A stretch of 8,137 bases of DNA from an uncultured Rhodospirillales bacterium. Its GTDB lineage: Bacteria; Pseudomonadota; Alphaproteobacteria; Rhodospirillales; Casp-alpha2. This document shows positions 1 to 6,984 of this stretch, in pieces. A model generated the notes under the pieces. That model saw only the letters and a program-made list of their open reading frames with translations, was not told the origin of the DNA and searched no databases. Position 1 is the stretch's first letter, and every line of letters starts with the position of its first letter. Position numbers and translations under genes: made by a program. Location: positions 1-8,137 of the forward strand of contig CALJEW010000323.1 in NCBI GenBank assembly GCA_938074585.1, written 5' to 3'.

Positions 1-650
1 AAATCAGCCGCACGTACAAATACGTGTGCGTTTCCGATATCTACAATCGATACGTCTATGGTTCCAACACCGGGTACCTCTAATCTCTCCATAGCGTTCC
101 CAGTCGGCAATAAAGCTCCCGCACTGGACCCAGCGGTATCAGAAAAATCCACTAGAATTTTTGCACCACTACCTGGAACGCCAGGAATATGATAATTGCC
201 AAACTCAATTGGACGACCATTTTTAACAGGAACTTCAGTGATCAAAATACGATCTAAGTTTGTATTATAGATCCGAACTGTCGTTATGGGCTCTTCAATT
301 TCAACCATATTTTCCCATACTGCAAATGCGCCTACACCAGATGTTAGGTTGCCACATAATGACCTGAAGTCGACTGAGGGTTGATCAATTTCGACTTGCC
401 CAAATGTGTAGCTAATATCGGCATCTTGCGCATTTTTTTGGTTTTTAGGAGGCGGACCAATGATGCAGACTTTGCTCGTTAGTGGATCAGCACCACCAAG
501 GCCGTCAATCTGACGTTTGTCAGGAGAGCCAAATATTTCTAGGATAGTTTTCTCACGCATGACAGGGTCACGAGGCAAGTCAACATCACGTAAATATATA
601 CCCTTACTGGTACCACCTCTAATAATAGTGCATCGAATAGATTGTGGCAT
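1..650 (-). CDS. PrpF-family isomerase/tautomerase, C-terminus outside window
   Basis: The minus strand is open from an ATG at 648-650 to the window edge, giving the first 216 residues of a protein whose family usually runs about 350-400. Motifs of the PrpF family (a diaminopimelate-epimerase-like fold) are clear: RGGTSKG at residues 11-17, GSPDKRQIDGLGG at 41-53, TSKV at 59-62 and CGNLTSGVGAFA at 99-110. The TSK lysine (60) and CGN cysteine (99) are the likely catalytic residues by family analogy. Known members include 2-methylaconitate cis-trans isomerase (PrpF, methylcitrate cycle) and 4-oxalomesaconate tautomerase/isomerase (GalD, LigU; gallate and protocatechuate 4,5-cleavage). The visible part cannot separate these. 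A pcaD-like gene nearby makes an aromatic role attractive, but this is inference. A GGAAAC sequence about 8 bases before the ATG is a modest ribosome binding site. No frameshift or stop is seen in the visible part. Confidence 0.88.
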   Translation of the reverse strand, partial: MPQSIRCTIIRGGTSKGIYLRDVDLPRDPVMREKTILEIFGSPDKRQIDGLGGADPLTSKVCIIGPPPKNQKNAQDADISYTFGQVEIDQPSVDFRSLCGNLTSGVGAFAVWENMVEIEEPITTVRIYNTNLDRILITEVPVKNGRPIEFGNYHIPGVPGSGAKILVDFSDTAGSSAGALLPTGNAMERLEVPGVGTIDVSIVDIGNAHVFVRAAD

Positions 651-758
651 ACTTTAGTTTCCGTTCACAATTTCTGGTAGCCGCTTACCACTTAAGAAAG
701 TTCGGATACCCAATTAAAAATTAATTTTAGTGAAAATCATGTAAAATTTAATATGACT

Positions 759-775
759 ATATTCAATATGAATAT
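759..775. repeat. 17-bp perfect palindrome, possible operator
   Basis: ATATTCA and TGAATAT form 7-bp perfect arms around a 3-base spacer (ATA). It lies about 110 bases upstream of the PrpF-family start, in AT-rich non-coding sequence. Size and symmetry fit a dimeric regulator site, but AT-rich DNA produces such palindromes by chance, so the regulatory role is inference. A second perfect palindrome, AAAATTAATTTT, sits at 717-728. Confidence 0.3.
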
Positions 776-878
776 TTTTAGTGCTTTTTGAAGGCATTAA
801 AAATTGTAATTTGTCTCCGAAACATGATAACTCGGTTTATTCGTGGACTTCAACCTGAATTAGAAACTGTAAAATAAG

Positions 879-1082
879 CTATTTGCAAAGATGGGCCAAT
901 TCCAGATCTTTGTCATCATGAAACACGGGAATCAGTTCATCATGTTTAAGAGCCGCGACCCACTTACCCAATGTCGAAAGACCAATGCCTAGATCGTCAG
1001 AAATTTGCTTTAGTGATAGCCCGCTTGTCACAGCTATGCGAACCGCTTCGTTTCTAAATTCTCCAGTTCTTCTGATATCCAT
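879..1082 (-). pseudogene. IS3-family transposase OrfA remnant, truncated
   Basis: This is a 67-residue reading frame resembling the N-terminal DNA-binding part of IS3/IS911-type OrfA (HTH_Tnp_1). It begins MDIRRTGEFRNEAVRIA, and a helix-turn-helix lies at residues 21-42 (GLSLKQISDDLGIGLSTLGKW). The start at 1080-1082 is chosen because a strong AGGAGGA (complement of 1087-1093) sits just upstream; an in-frame ATG ten codons earlier, at 1112, lacks this. Full OrfA proteins are about 90-110 residues and continue into a leucine zipper. Here a TAG stop falls after ELAHLCK, where the zipper should begin, and no OrfB follows on the minus strand. The element is therefore probably dead. The intact-looking N-terminus might still be made as a small DNA-binding peptide, but nothing shows that it is. 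Confidence 0.75.
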
Positions 1083-1165
1083 TAGTTCCTCCTGTGAATT
1101 ACACTTTAACACCAGGCACTCTCCATTTTACCGATACCAGTCCATCTTCCGTGGGGATCAAGTTT
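1083..1165 (-). mobile_element. Probable left-end segment of the IS3-family remnant
   Basis: The sequence just upstream of the OrfA start (read on the minus strand) probably belongs to the insertion sequence leader. It carries the strong AGGAGGA ribosome binding site. The likely outer end lies near 1158-1162, where the minus strand reads TTGATCCCCACGGAAGATGG, beginning with the TGA common at IS3-family tips. I found no matching inverted copy between 651 and 878, so the other end appears to be lost. The exact boundary is a guess. Confidence 0.35.
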
Positions 1166-1209
1166 TGTGGAGAGGCCCAAACGTATTGCAATAGTAACGG
1201 CGGCATAAC

Positions 1210-1238
1210 TTGCCCTCGTTATACTTCCAACGTATGTT
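1210..1238 (+). promoter_or_regulatory. Candidate sigma-70 promoter of the pcaD-like gene
   Basis: TTGCCC at 1210-1215 and TATGTT at 1233-1238 are separated by exactly 17 bases and resemble -35 and -10 boxes (four of six matches each). Transcription would begin near 1245, leaving a leader of about 28 bases before the ATG at 1273. A GGAG ribosome binding site lies at 1261-1264. This rests on consensus matching only. Confidence 0.4.
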
Positions 1239-1272
1239 GCAAATAACGTGACCTAAACTCGGAGTTTTTTTT

Positions 1273-2091
1273 ATGAGTGAATTTGAACACAGCATTATTG
1301 CCGTTAACGGAGTTGATCTTAACTATCGCATAGATGGTAAGCCGGAAGGTCCAAAGATTATGTTTAGTAATTCGCTGGCGACGAATCTTTCGATGTGGGA
1401 CCCACAGGTTGAAGCGCTCAAGAATCGTTATCGTATCCTTCGTTATGATAAGCGCGGGCATGGGGATAGTAGTGAATTCGATACACCGATTACAATGCAG
1501 ACGCTGGCGCAGGACGCTGTTGATCTGGCCCGGGAGGTTGGGTTTCTCGACGCGCATTTTGTCGGCCTGTCGATTGGCGGCATGACCGGGCAGGCCATCG
1601 GTATTCATCATCCCGGTACGTTTAGATCACTGTCTCTGTGTGCGACGTCCAGTCAAATCCCCACTGAAATGCATCCTATATGGCGTGAACGGATTGCGTT
1701 AGTGAAAGAAAAAGGGATTGAGCCGCTGGTGGCGAGCACGCTAGAACGCTGGTTTAGTGAAGGTTATCGCGACAGCCACGCAGACAAGGTTGCTGCCATT
1801 GGCAATATGGTCCGTAATACGTCTACTACCGGTTATAACCGTTGTTCCGAAGCGATCATCCAAATGAATTTCACTGAAGCACTGGCAGGAGTGGAGACGC
1901 CTTGCCTAGTTGTTCCCGGTGAACTGGACCCAGCGCTGAATGTTGGCATGTCAGAAGTGATCCGCGATGCAATTCCAGGTGCCAGAATGGAAATCGTCAA
2001 GGGCGCTGCCCATATCAGCAACATAGAAAAGGCCGATGCTTTTAACCGGATTATCCAGCAATTTTTTGATGGAATTGAAGGGACTGCGTGA
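1273..2091 (+). CDS. pcaD: 3-oxoadipate enol-lactonase (alpha/beta hydrolase)
   Basis: A 272-residue alpha/beta-hydrolase of the PcaD type, cytoplasmic with no signal peptide. PcaD hydrolyses 3-oxoadipate enol-lactone to 3-oxoadipate in the beta-ketoadipate branch of protocatechuate and catechol breakdown. The nucleophile elbow GLSIGGM places Ser100; GELDP gives Asp219 and GAAHISN gives His247, completing a well-spaced triad. SNSLATNLSMW at 32-42 is the oxyanion-hole strand typical of PcaD, and RYDKRGHGDS follows at 57-66. Length and start fit the family, and the ATG has a GGAG eight bases upstream. The usual partners (pcaB, pcaC, pcaGH, pcaIJ) are not adjacent, so it appears to be transcribed alone. 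Related esterases and lactonases share this architecture, so the fold is certain but the exact substrate is less so. Confidence 0.8.
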   Translation: MSEFEHSIIAVNGVDLNYRIDGKPEGPKIMFSNSLATNLSMWDPQVEALKNRYRILRYDKRGHGDSSEFDTPITMQTLAQDAVDLAREVGFLDAHFVGLSIGGMTGQAIGIHHPGTFRSLSLCATSSQIPTEMHPIWRERIALVKEKGIEPLVASTLERWFSEGYRDSHADKVAAIGNMVRNTSTTGYNRCSEAIIQMNFTEALAGVETPCLVVPGELDPALNVGMSEVIRDAIPGARMEIVKGAAHISNIEKADAFNRIIQQFFDGIEGTA

Positions 2092-2100
2092 TTAGGGTTT

Positions 2101-2127
2101 CTTGCGGTAATGATACGTCATCGTAAG
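2101..2127 (+). terminator. Weak hairpin after the pcaD-like gene
   Basis: CTTGCG (2101-2106) can pair with CGTAAG (2122-2127) with one G-U pair. After a 3-base bulge, ATGA pairs with TCAT around a TACG loop, which is a UNCG-class tetraloop in RNA. It begins 9 bases after the stop codon. There is no following T-run, so it may be a transcript-end or stability structure rather than a standard intrinsic terminator. Confidence 0.25.
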
Positions 2128-2465
2128 GTGGATAAAATACTTGATCTCGTCCTCACTTATTTAACTCAGGTGGTAAAATCCAGATCACGCATGCACTAAC
2201 CGGGTGGCGCATCTGAACATTTGATTGCTCAGTTGGTTGGGCATTTGAGCTAAGCTATTAAATACTATAGCGTCTAAAGTGATGCTAAAGTAAATGATGG
2301 AGAGTTAGGTAAACTCGCTATACCACTTAAGGCCTTATGTATCCTTAGTTTGCTCACGTTTCTACACCGTACAGCCAAACCAACTAAGTCTCCAGTGTAA
2401 CATAATGGCTGACAACTGAGAATCCCTTTATGGTATTAGTTTCATCGCCGTTCATTTTTTATTGA

Positions 2466-2487
2466 CTAATGGTTTGAAAATCATTAG
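2466..2487. promoter_or_regulatory. 22-bp near-perfect palindrome, candidate operator
   Basis: CTAATGGTTT and AAATCATTAG flank a 2-base centre (GA); nine of the ten arm positions are complementary. Length and symmetry match sites bound by dimeric helix-turn-helix repressors such as TetR-type regulators of acyl-CoA catabolism. That family assignment is inference, since no regulator gene is in the window. It overlaps the candidate -35 box TTGAAA (2474-2479), so a bound protein would block the polymerase. Confidence 0.45.
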
Positions 2488-2502
2488 GCAGAACTCTATG
2501 TA
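2474..2502 (+). promoter_or_regulatory. Candidate promoter of the acyl-CoA operon
   Basis: TTGAAA (2474-2479, five of six consensus matches) is 17 bases from TATGTA (2497-2502, a weak -10). An alternative -35, TTGACT, lies at 2462-2467 but has a poorer -10 partner (TAGGCA). A start near 2509 would leave a leader of about 70 bases. A perfect small inverted repeat, TCGTT/AACGA (2510-2520), lies at the start of that leader. Support is consensus matching plus overlap with the palindrome. Confidence 0.3.
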
Positions 2503-2579
2503 TTTTGTCTCGTTTAACGATTATTTTTCGTTCTGGGAAAATAAAAACCACCGAAATATTTCTCTGGACGGAATGAATC

Positions 2580-3647
2580 ATGACCGAAACTGACGACATC
2601 ATCATCGACACCACCGCACGTATTTTTTCGGAATTGGGCGACCCTCAAACTCTCAACAACGCATGCGACGACACTTGGCAACAGCCTTTGTGGACGGCGC
2701 TTGCGGATTCGGGCCTGACTCGAGCCTGGGTGCCTGAGGATCAAGGTGGCGCTGGAGCGGAAATTACTGATGGATTTGATATCTTAGTCACAGCCGGACG
2801 CTACGCCGTTGCAGTGCCTTTAGCGGAAACGCTCTTGGCCGGGTGGCTGTTAGCGAAAGCCGGTATTATGATGCCCGACGGGCCTTTGTCAGTTGCCATG
2901 GGTAATGCAGATAATCCCTTTCGTATAAACTCCAACGGTAGCCTTTCCGGCACAGCAAAGGTTGTACCTTTCGCCGGCGACGTCGATCACTTCACCGTCC
3001 TCACGGATAAGGGCGTCGCCTTGGTAAAGGCCTCTGATTGCAACATTGAGACAGGCGTGAGCATGGCGGGCGATGCCATGAGCGACGTCACTTTTGACGG
3101 CGTGACGCCGTCGACAGTTGCCGTTGTACCTGGTGGTTTTGGTATAAAAGACCTAATGCTCATGGGTGCTGCTATCCGCTCCGCACAGATGGCTGGAGGC
3201 CTGCAAGCGATCCTCGATCTGGCAGTTGATTACGCCAAGGAGCGCGTCGCCTTCGGTCGGCCGATTTCGAAATTCCAAGCCGTTCAGCACAATCTCGCTC
3301 GATTGGGAGGAGAAACCGCCGTCGCCGTCGCCGCCGCAGGATCAGCCGCCGATGCCATCGCTAATGCAGAGGGGGCCAATGCCCAGCAGTTTGATCAGGC
3401 CGTTTTCTTAGAAGTCGCCGCCGCAAAAATCCGCACTGGTGAAGCCGTCGGCGACGGCACGGCCATTGCCCATCAAACTTTTGGGGCCATCGGCTTTACA
3501 AGCGAGCATGTGTTGCAACGCCACACCCGCCGACTTTGGGCCTGGCGTGACGATTACGGTTCGGAAAGTGAATGGGCCGTCCGTTTGGGCGAGATGATCG
3601 CCACCAATGGCGCTGATGAACTTTGGCCCCTCTTAGCATCACGATAA
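2580..3647 (+). CDS. Acyl-CoA dehydrogenase, small subunit-like, lacks catalytic Glu
   Basis: A 355-residue acyl-CoA dehydrogenase family protein, on the short side (typical 380-400). The N-terminal helical part includes LADSGLTRAWVPEDQGGAGA at 41-60. A reduced middle beta domain spans roughly 105-185. The C-terminal helical domain begins near 190 and holds the flavin-contact motif RVAFGRPISKFQAVQH (222-237) and a QTFGAIGFTSEH segment (299-310). Neither common position of the active-site glutamate is filled. The isovaleryl-CoA dehydrogenase-type site falls in LMLMGAAIRSAQ (192-203), and the medium-chain-type EGT motif near the C-terminus is replaced by WAWRDDYGSESE (320-331). With a second dehydrogenase directly downstream, this fits the non-catalytic partner of a heteromeric enzyme, as in ChsE1-ChsE2 (FadE28-FadE29) or the PimC/PimD pair. 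GGAA precedes the ATG by 7 bases. It is the first gene of the operon. Confidence 0.85.
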   Translation: MTETDDIIIDTTARIFSELGDPQTLNNACDDTWQQPLWTALADSGLTRAWVPEDQGGAGAEITDGFDILVTAGRYAVAVPLAETLLAGWLLAKAGIMMPDGPLSVAMGNADNPFRINSNGSLSGTAKVVPFAGDVDHFTVLTDKGVALVKASDCNIETGVSMAGDAMSDVTFDGVTPSTVAVVPGGFGIKDLMLMGAAIRSAQMAGGLQAILDLAVDYAKERVAFGRPISKFQAVQHNLARLGGETAVAVAAAGSAADAIANAEGANAQQFDQAVFLEVAAAKIRTGEAVGDGTAIAHQTFGAIGFTSEHVLQRHTRRLWAWRDDYGSESEWAVRLGEMIATNGADELWPLLASR

Positions 3648-3659
3648 AGTAGGACATGC

Positions 3660-4817
3660 ATTATTACTTCAGCAATTCATTTCGACCCCATCCGCCTGCC
3701 CCCAGAAGCCGAAACGCTTCGCCGTGAGGTTCGCACCTTCATCAAAGAAGAAATCGCTGCGGGGACCTTCGATCCCAATACCGCGGTGGCCATCGACGGC
3801 TATAATTTAGAGTTCAGCCGCCGCATCGGTGCGAAAGGCTGGATTGGCATGACCTGGCCAAAAAAATACGGCGGCCAAGAACGCAGCTTCTTAGACCGTT
3901 ATGTGGTCACCGAAGAATTCCGGGTCGCCAATGCGCCGGTTCGCGCCCACTTCACAGCAGATCGGCAAAGCGGGCCGGTGTTGCTTAAATATGCCGCCGA
4001 TGAAATCAAAAAGGACGTGTTGCCCCGTATCACCCGGGGCGAGTGCTGTTTTTGTATCGGCATGAGCGAACCAAATTCGGGCTCTGACCTCTTCGCCGCC
4101 TCGACCAAGGCGACAAAAACTGATGAAGGCTGGCGGGTCAACGGCACCAAACTATGGACGTCGAACGCCCATCACGCCGATTATATGATCGGCCTGTTCC
4201 GAACTTCGCCATCGACCGAAGAAAACCATCGCCACGGCCTGACTAATTTCCTCGTCGATATTACGCTCCCGGGGATTTCGATTAGCCCAGTCCATAACAT
4301 GGCCGGGTTACATGAATTCAACGAAGTCGTCTTCGATGACTGTTTGGTTCCCAACAACCATGTTCTGGGTGAGATCAATGGTGCTTGGAAACAAGCCACC
4401 AGTGAACTGGCCTATGAACGCAGCGGGCCCGAGCGCTTCCTCGAAACATTTTACATTTTGACCGAAATGGTCCGCACCTTAGGGACGGAACCTGATAATC
4501 GCAGCGCCGAAGGCATTGGCCGTCTGGTGGCCCAGGCCCACACGCTCCGGCGCATGTCGGTCTCGGTCAACGGTATGCTTCAGGCTGGTATGGAACCGGT
4601 TTTGGAGGGGGCCATCGTTAAGGATATGGGCACCGTTTGGGAACAAGCTCTGCCCCGTAAGGCCCGCGATCTAACCGCTTTCACCGATATCGGCAATCGC
4701 ACAAACTTCGACCGGCTCTTGCGCTACGCCATACATATTGCTCCCAAGCTAACCATTCAAGGCGGCACCACGGAAGTTCTGCGCAGCATCATCGCTCGTG
4801 GACTTGGATTGCGTTAA
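3660..4817 (+). CDS. Acyl-CoA dehydrogenase, large catalytic subunit-like
   Basis: A flavin-dependent acyl-CoA dehydrogenase of about 385 residues that would form the alpha-beta double bond of an acyl-CoA. Motifs, numbered from 3660, are MTWPKKYGG (64-72), GMSEPNSGSDL (134-144), KLWTSNAHHADY (122-133 plus 42) and a C-terminal IQGGTTEVLRSIIARGLGL. Glu253 in LAYERSG occupies the isovaleryl-CoA dehydrogenase catalytic position; the medium-chain position is Gly. Coding clearly extends upstream of the first usual start (GTG 3786): the added residues (IRLPPEAETLRREVRTFIKE) form the expected N-terminal helix. No in-frame ATG or GTG exists there. The best-placed starts for the TAGGA at 3650-3654 are rare ATT codons at 3660 or 3663. 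The nearby ATG at 3656 is out of frame and stops at 3727, so a one-base indel is an alternative. It begins 12 bases after the previous stop. Confidence 0.85.
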   Translation: MITSAIHFDPIRLPPEAETLRREVRTFIKEEIAAGTFDPNTAVAIDGYNLEFSRRIGAKGWIGMTWPKKYGGQERSFLDRYVVTEEFRVANAPVRAHFTADRQSGPVLLKYAADEIKKDVLPRITRGECCFCIGMSEPNSGSDLFAASTKATKTDEGWRVNGTKLWTSNAHHADYMIGLFRTSPSTEENHRHGLTNFLVDITLPGISISPVHNMAGLHEFNEVVFDDCLVPNNHVLGEINGAWKQATSELAYERSGPERFLETFYILTEMVRTLGTEPDNRSAEGIGRLVAQAHTLRRMSVSVNGMLQAGMEPVLEGAIVKDMGTVWEQALPRKARDLTAFTDIGNRTNFDRLLRYAIHIAPKLTIQGGTTEVLRSIIARGLGLR

Positions 4818-4845
4818 ACCAAATAATTAGGGAGAACCCGACACA

Positions 4846-6984
4846 ATGGCTGATATCAATGCATTACTCTGGCCAGAATCCGTTGCAATTGTCGGTGCCG
4901 CCGATGACACAAGTATTTTGCGCGGACGTATTCTCAACGTCATGCGCATGCATGATTTTGCCGGTTCCTTTCACCCCGTCAACCGTAAGCTCGACAAAGT
5001 CCAAGGTCTACAAGCCTATCCCTCCATCGACGCCATTCCCGAATCTGTAGACTTGGCAGTACTGATTATTCCCGCCGAAGCCGTCGCTGATGAAATGATC
5101 CGCTGCGGCGAAGCGGGCATCAAAGCGGTGCAGATTTTGGCCTCGGGTTTCGCCGAAGAGCCAGGAAAAAAAGGTGAGGCCATGCAGGTCCGTATTCAAG
5201 AAATTGCCAAACAATACGACATGGCCGTAGCTGGACCAAACTCCGAAGGCTTCACCAATTTAGTGGCGAAACTGTGTGTGACGTTTAGCACAACCATGGA
5301 GATGGGCGAACAGCCTTTGATCCCAGACAACACCAACGGCCGGATCGCCGTAGTCGCGCAAAGTGGTGGCGTCGGCTATTCCTTTTTCGACCGCGGGCGA
5401 CCGAAAGAGCTACCGTTCAGCTACATTGTAAGTACTGGCAATGAGGCCTGTCTGGAAACCTTACAGATCGTCGATCACCTTCTCAACGATGACGGCACCG
5501 ACATAGTTTTGATGTTCATGGAAGACGTTAAAACACCTGAGCTTTTGGCTCCGGTAGCAGAGAAAGCCTTGCGCGCCGGCAAGCCTCTGATCGCCATCAA
5601 AGTTGGACAAACAGAAGCTGGGGCACGGGCTGCACAATCACATACGGGAGCCTTGGCTGGAGCCTATGAAGTCTATCAAGCCCAATTCCGACGCTATGGA
5701 ATTATCGAAGGCCGCGACCAAGACGATATCGTCGATCTAGCCCAAGGGTTTTCAGTGCATCGCAACCTCCTACCCGCCGGTAAGCGCGTCGGTATTTTCA
5801 CCGCATCAGGTGGTGCCGGAGGATGGATGGCCGATACGGCCGCCGCAGCCGGACTTGAAATCCCTGAACTGGACACCGCCACTCGGACCAGCATTGATGC
5901 CTTGCTGCCACCTTACGGTACGTCGCACAACCCGGTTGATGGTACCGCTCAAGTGATTCGCCAGAAAGGCTATGCAGAAATGAGTGAGATGATTGCTGCG
6001 TCAGATAACGTCGATGCCGTGATCGCTGTCAGTTCAGCCCGCAACCCCGTAGGCTGGGAACACGAACGCGATCGTCTCATGCGGGTCGGGCGTGAAACCA
6101 AAAAGCCGATCTTGCTTTGGGCCTATCATCTGCCACACCCCGACGTTCAGAAATTGGTCAGCCAGGCAGGTTTCTCCGTATACTCAAATTTGCGCAACTG
6201 CGCGACGACCCTGTCCGCCATGGCCGATTACCGAGCTTTCCGTGAAGATTTTCTAAAACCCACCGAAGTAAAAATCATTGACGTGGACAAGAAAGAAGCT
6301 CGTGCGCGCCTTGATCAATCCGGGCCGGTGTTAAGCGAGCACGAGGCGCGCCATGTTCTCAAAACTTATGGCATCGGCTACGGAGCTGGTATTTTGTTGG
6401 AAAGGGCTGAAGATACGGCAAAGCTATCGATCGACGGTCCCGCTGTCCTTAAAGTTCAATCACCAGAAATTCCTCATAAGACGGACGCCGGCGCCATTGC
6501 CCTTAATATTCGGGGTAAACAGGCCCTAAAAGCAGCTTTCGAGACGATCACTGCAAAAGCCCGCGCCTTTGCACCCGATGCCCATATCCAAGGGGTCTCG
6601 GTTCAGCCCATGGCGGCTGATGGTGTCGACGTTATTCTTGGTATTCACCGTGACGATAGTTTTGGGCCCATGCTCATGCTGGGGCTCGGCGGTATTCACG
6701 TGGAAGTATTAAAAGACGTTATCTTCGCACCGGTACCTATACAGGCCGATGAGGCACGGCGCTTGGTCCACCGATTAAAGGCCGCGCCAATTTTAGACGG
6801 CCTACGCGGTGCCGCCCCAGCAGATGTCGATGCCCTGATTGATGTCATAGTACGCCTCTCCCAATTCGCCGCTGATTTTGCTGGCGAGATCGATGAAATC
6901 GACCTCAACCCCATTCGCGTTCATCCGCAAGGTGAAGGCGTTAGCCTTCTTGATGCTTTGATAATCCAAAGGAGATCATTATGA
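4846..6984 (+). CDS. Acyl-CoA synthetase (ADP-forming), fused alpha-beta
   Basis: A 712-residue ADP-forming acyl-CoA synthetase in which the ligase alpha and beta parts are fused, as is usual for bacterial members. Its order is a CoA-binding Rossmann domain (about 6-135, with SVAIVGA at 12-18), succinyl-CoA-ligase-like domains (about 165-460, with AQSGGVG at 171-177) and an ATP-grasp domain (about 490-705). His266 in SHTGALAG is the expected phosphohistidine. His544 in SPEIPHKTDAGAI matches the second, swinging-loop histidine site of the family. GLGGIHVEVLKDV (613-625) and EIDLNPI (684-690) are ATP-grasp signatures. The family turns acid, CoA and ATP into acyl-CoA, ADP and phosphate, reversibly; some bacterial members, such as the FerA type, activate phenylpropanoid acids. 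AGGGAG (4829-4834) precedes the ATG. As the only ligase here it probably supplies the dehydrogenases with substrate. Substrate identity is not readable. Confidence 0.88.
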   Translation: MADINALLWPESVAIVGAADDTSILRGRILNVMRMHDFAGSFHPVNRKLDKVQGLQAYPSIDAIPESVDLAVLIIPAEAVADEMIRCGEAGIKAVQILASGFAEEPGKKGEAMQVRIQEIAKQYDMAVAGPNSEGFTNLVAKLCVTFSTTMEMGEQPLIPDNTNGRIAVVAQSGGVGYSFFDRGRPKELPFSYIVSTGNEACLETLQIVDHLLNDDGTDIVLMFMEDVKTPELLAPVAEKALRAGKPLIAIKVGQTEAGARAAQSHTGALAGAYEVYQAQFRRYGIIEGRDQDDIVDLAQGFSVHRNLLPAGKRVGIFTASGGAGGWMADTAAAAGLEIPELDTATRTSIDALLPPYGTSHNPVDGTAQVIRQKGYAEMSEMIAASDNVDAVIAVSSARNPVGWEHERDRLMRVGRETKKPILLWAYHLPHPDVQKLVSQAGFSVYSNLRNCATTLSAMADYRAFREDFLKPTEVKIIDVDKKEARARLDQSGPVLSEHEARHVLKTYGIGYGAGILLERAEDTAKLSIDGPAVLKVQSPEIPHKTDAGAIALNIRGKQALKAAFETITAKARAFAPDAHIQGVSVQPMAADGVDVILGIHRDDSFGPMLMLGLGGIHVEVLKDVIFAPVPIQADEARRLVHRLKAAPILDGLRGAAPADVDALIDVIVRLSQFAADFAGEIDEIDLNPIRVHPQGEGVSLLDALIIQRRSL

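Larger units (their letters stand above)
2092..2579. other. 488-base intergenic region with no convincing gene
   Basis: I see no convincing protein gene or RNA gene on either strand here. The longest small frame I noted (from ATG 2110, 29 codons) lacks a ribosome binding site. The stretch contains a weak hairpin after the pcaD stop, 7-base direct repeats CTAAAGT at 2274-2280 and 2285-2291, a short inverted repeat GAGTT/AACTC at 2302-2316, a perfect palindrome TAAGGCCTTA at 2328-2337, and the operator-like palindrome and promoter candidate near 2466-2502. Its length and the density of symmetry elements suggest the control region of the downstream operon, perhaps with decayed sequence. Confidence 0.6.

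Noticed and set aside
985..1194. A 69-residue plus-strand frame across the IS remnant
   Set aside because: It is antisense to the OrfA remnant, whose helix-turn-helix sequence is recognisable; this frame has no family resemblance.
1219..1611. A 130-residue minus-strand frame opposite the pcaD-like gene
   Set aside because: It lies antisense to a well-supported alpha/beta-hydrolase with an intact catalytic triad and has no recognisable domain or ribosome binding site.
2110..2199. A 29-codon frame beginning with ATG after the pcaD stop
   Set aside because: No ribosome binding site, no recognisable motif, and its start lies inside the hairpin. Chance is the simplest explanation.
2227..2242. 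A GCTCAGTTGGTTGGGC stretch that looks like a tRNA D-arm
   Set aside because: No acceptor stem, anticodon arm or T-loop motif follows at the right distance, so it is not a tRNA gene and too short to call a tRNA fragment.
3656..3727. A 23-residue frame from the ATG ahead of the second dehydrogenase as a leader peptide
   Set aside because: The TAGGA is only one base from this ATG, and the peptide reads as an out-of-frame version of the dehydrogenase N-terminus. It is kept only as evidence for the start-codon problem.
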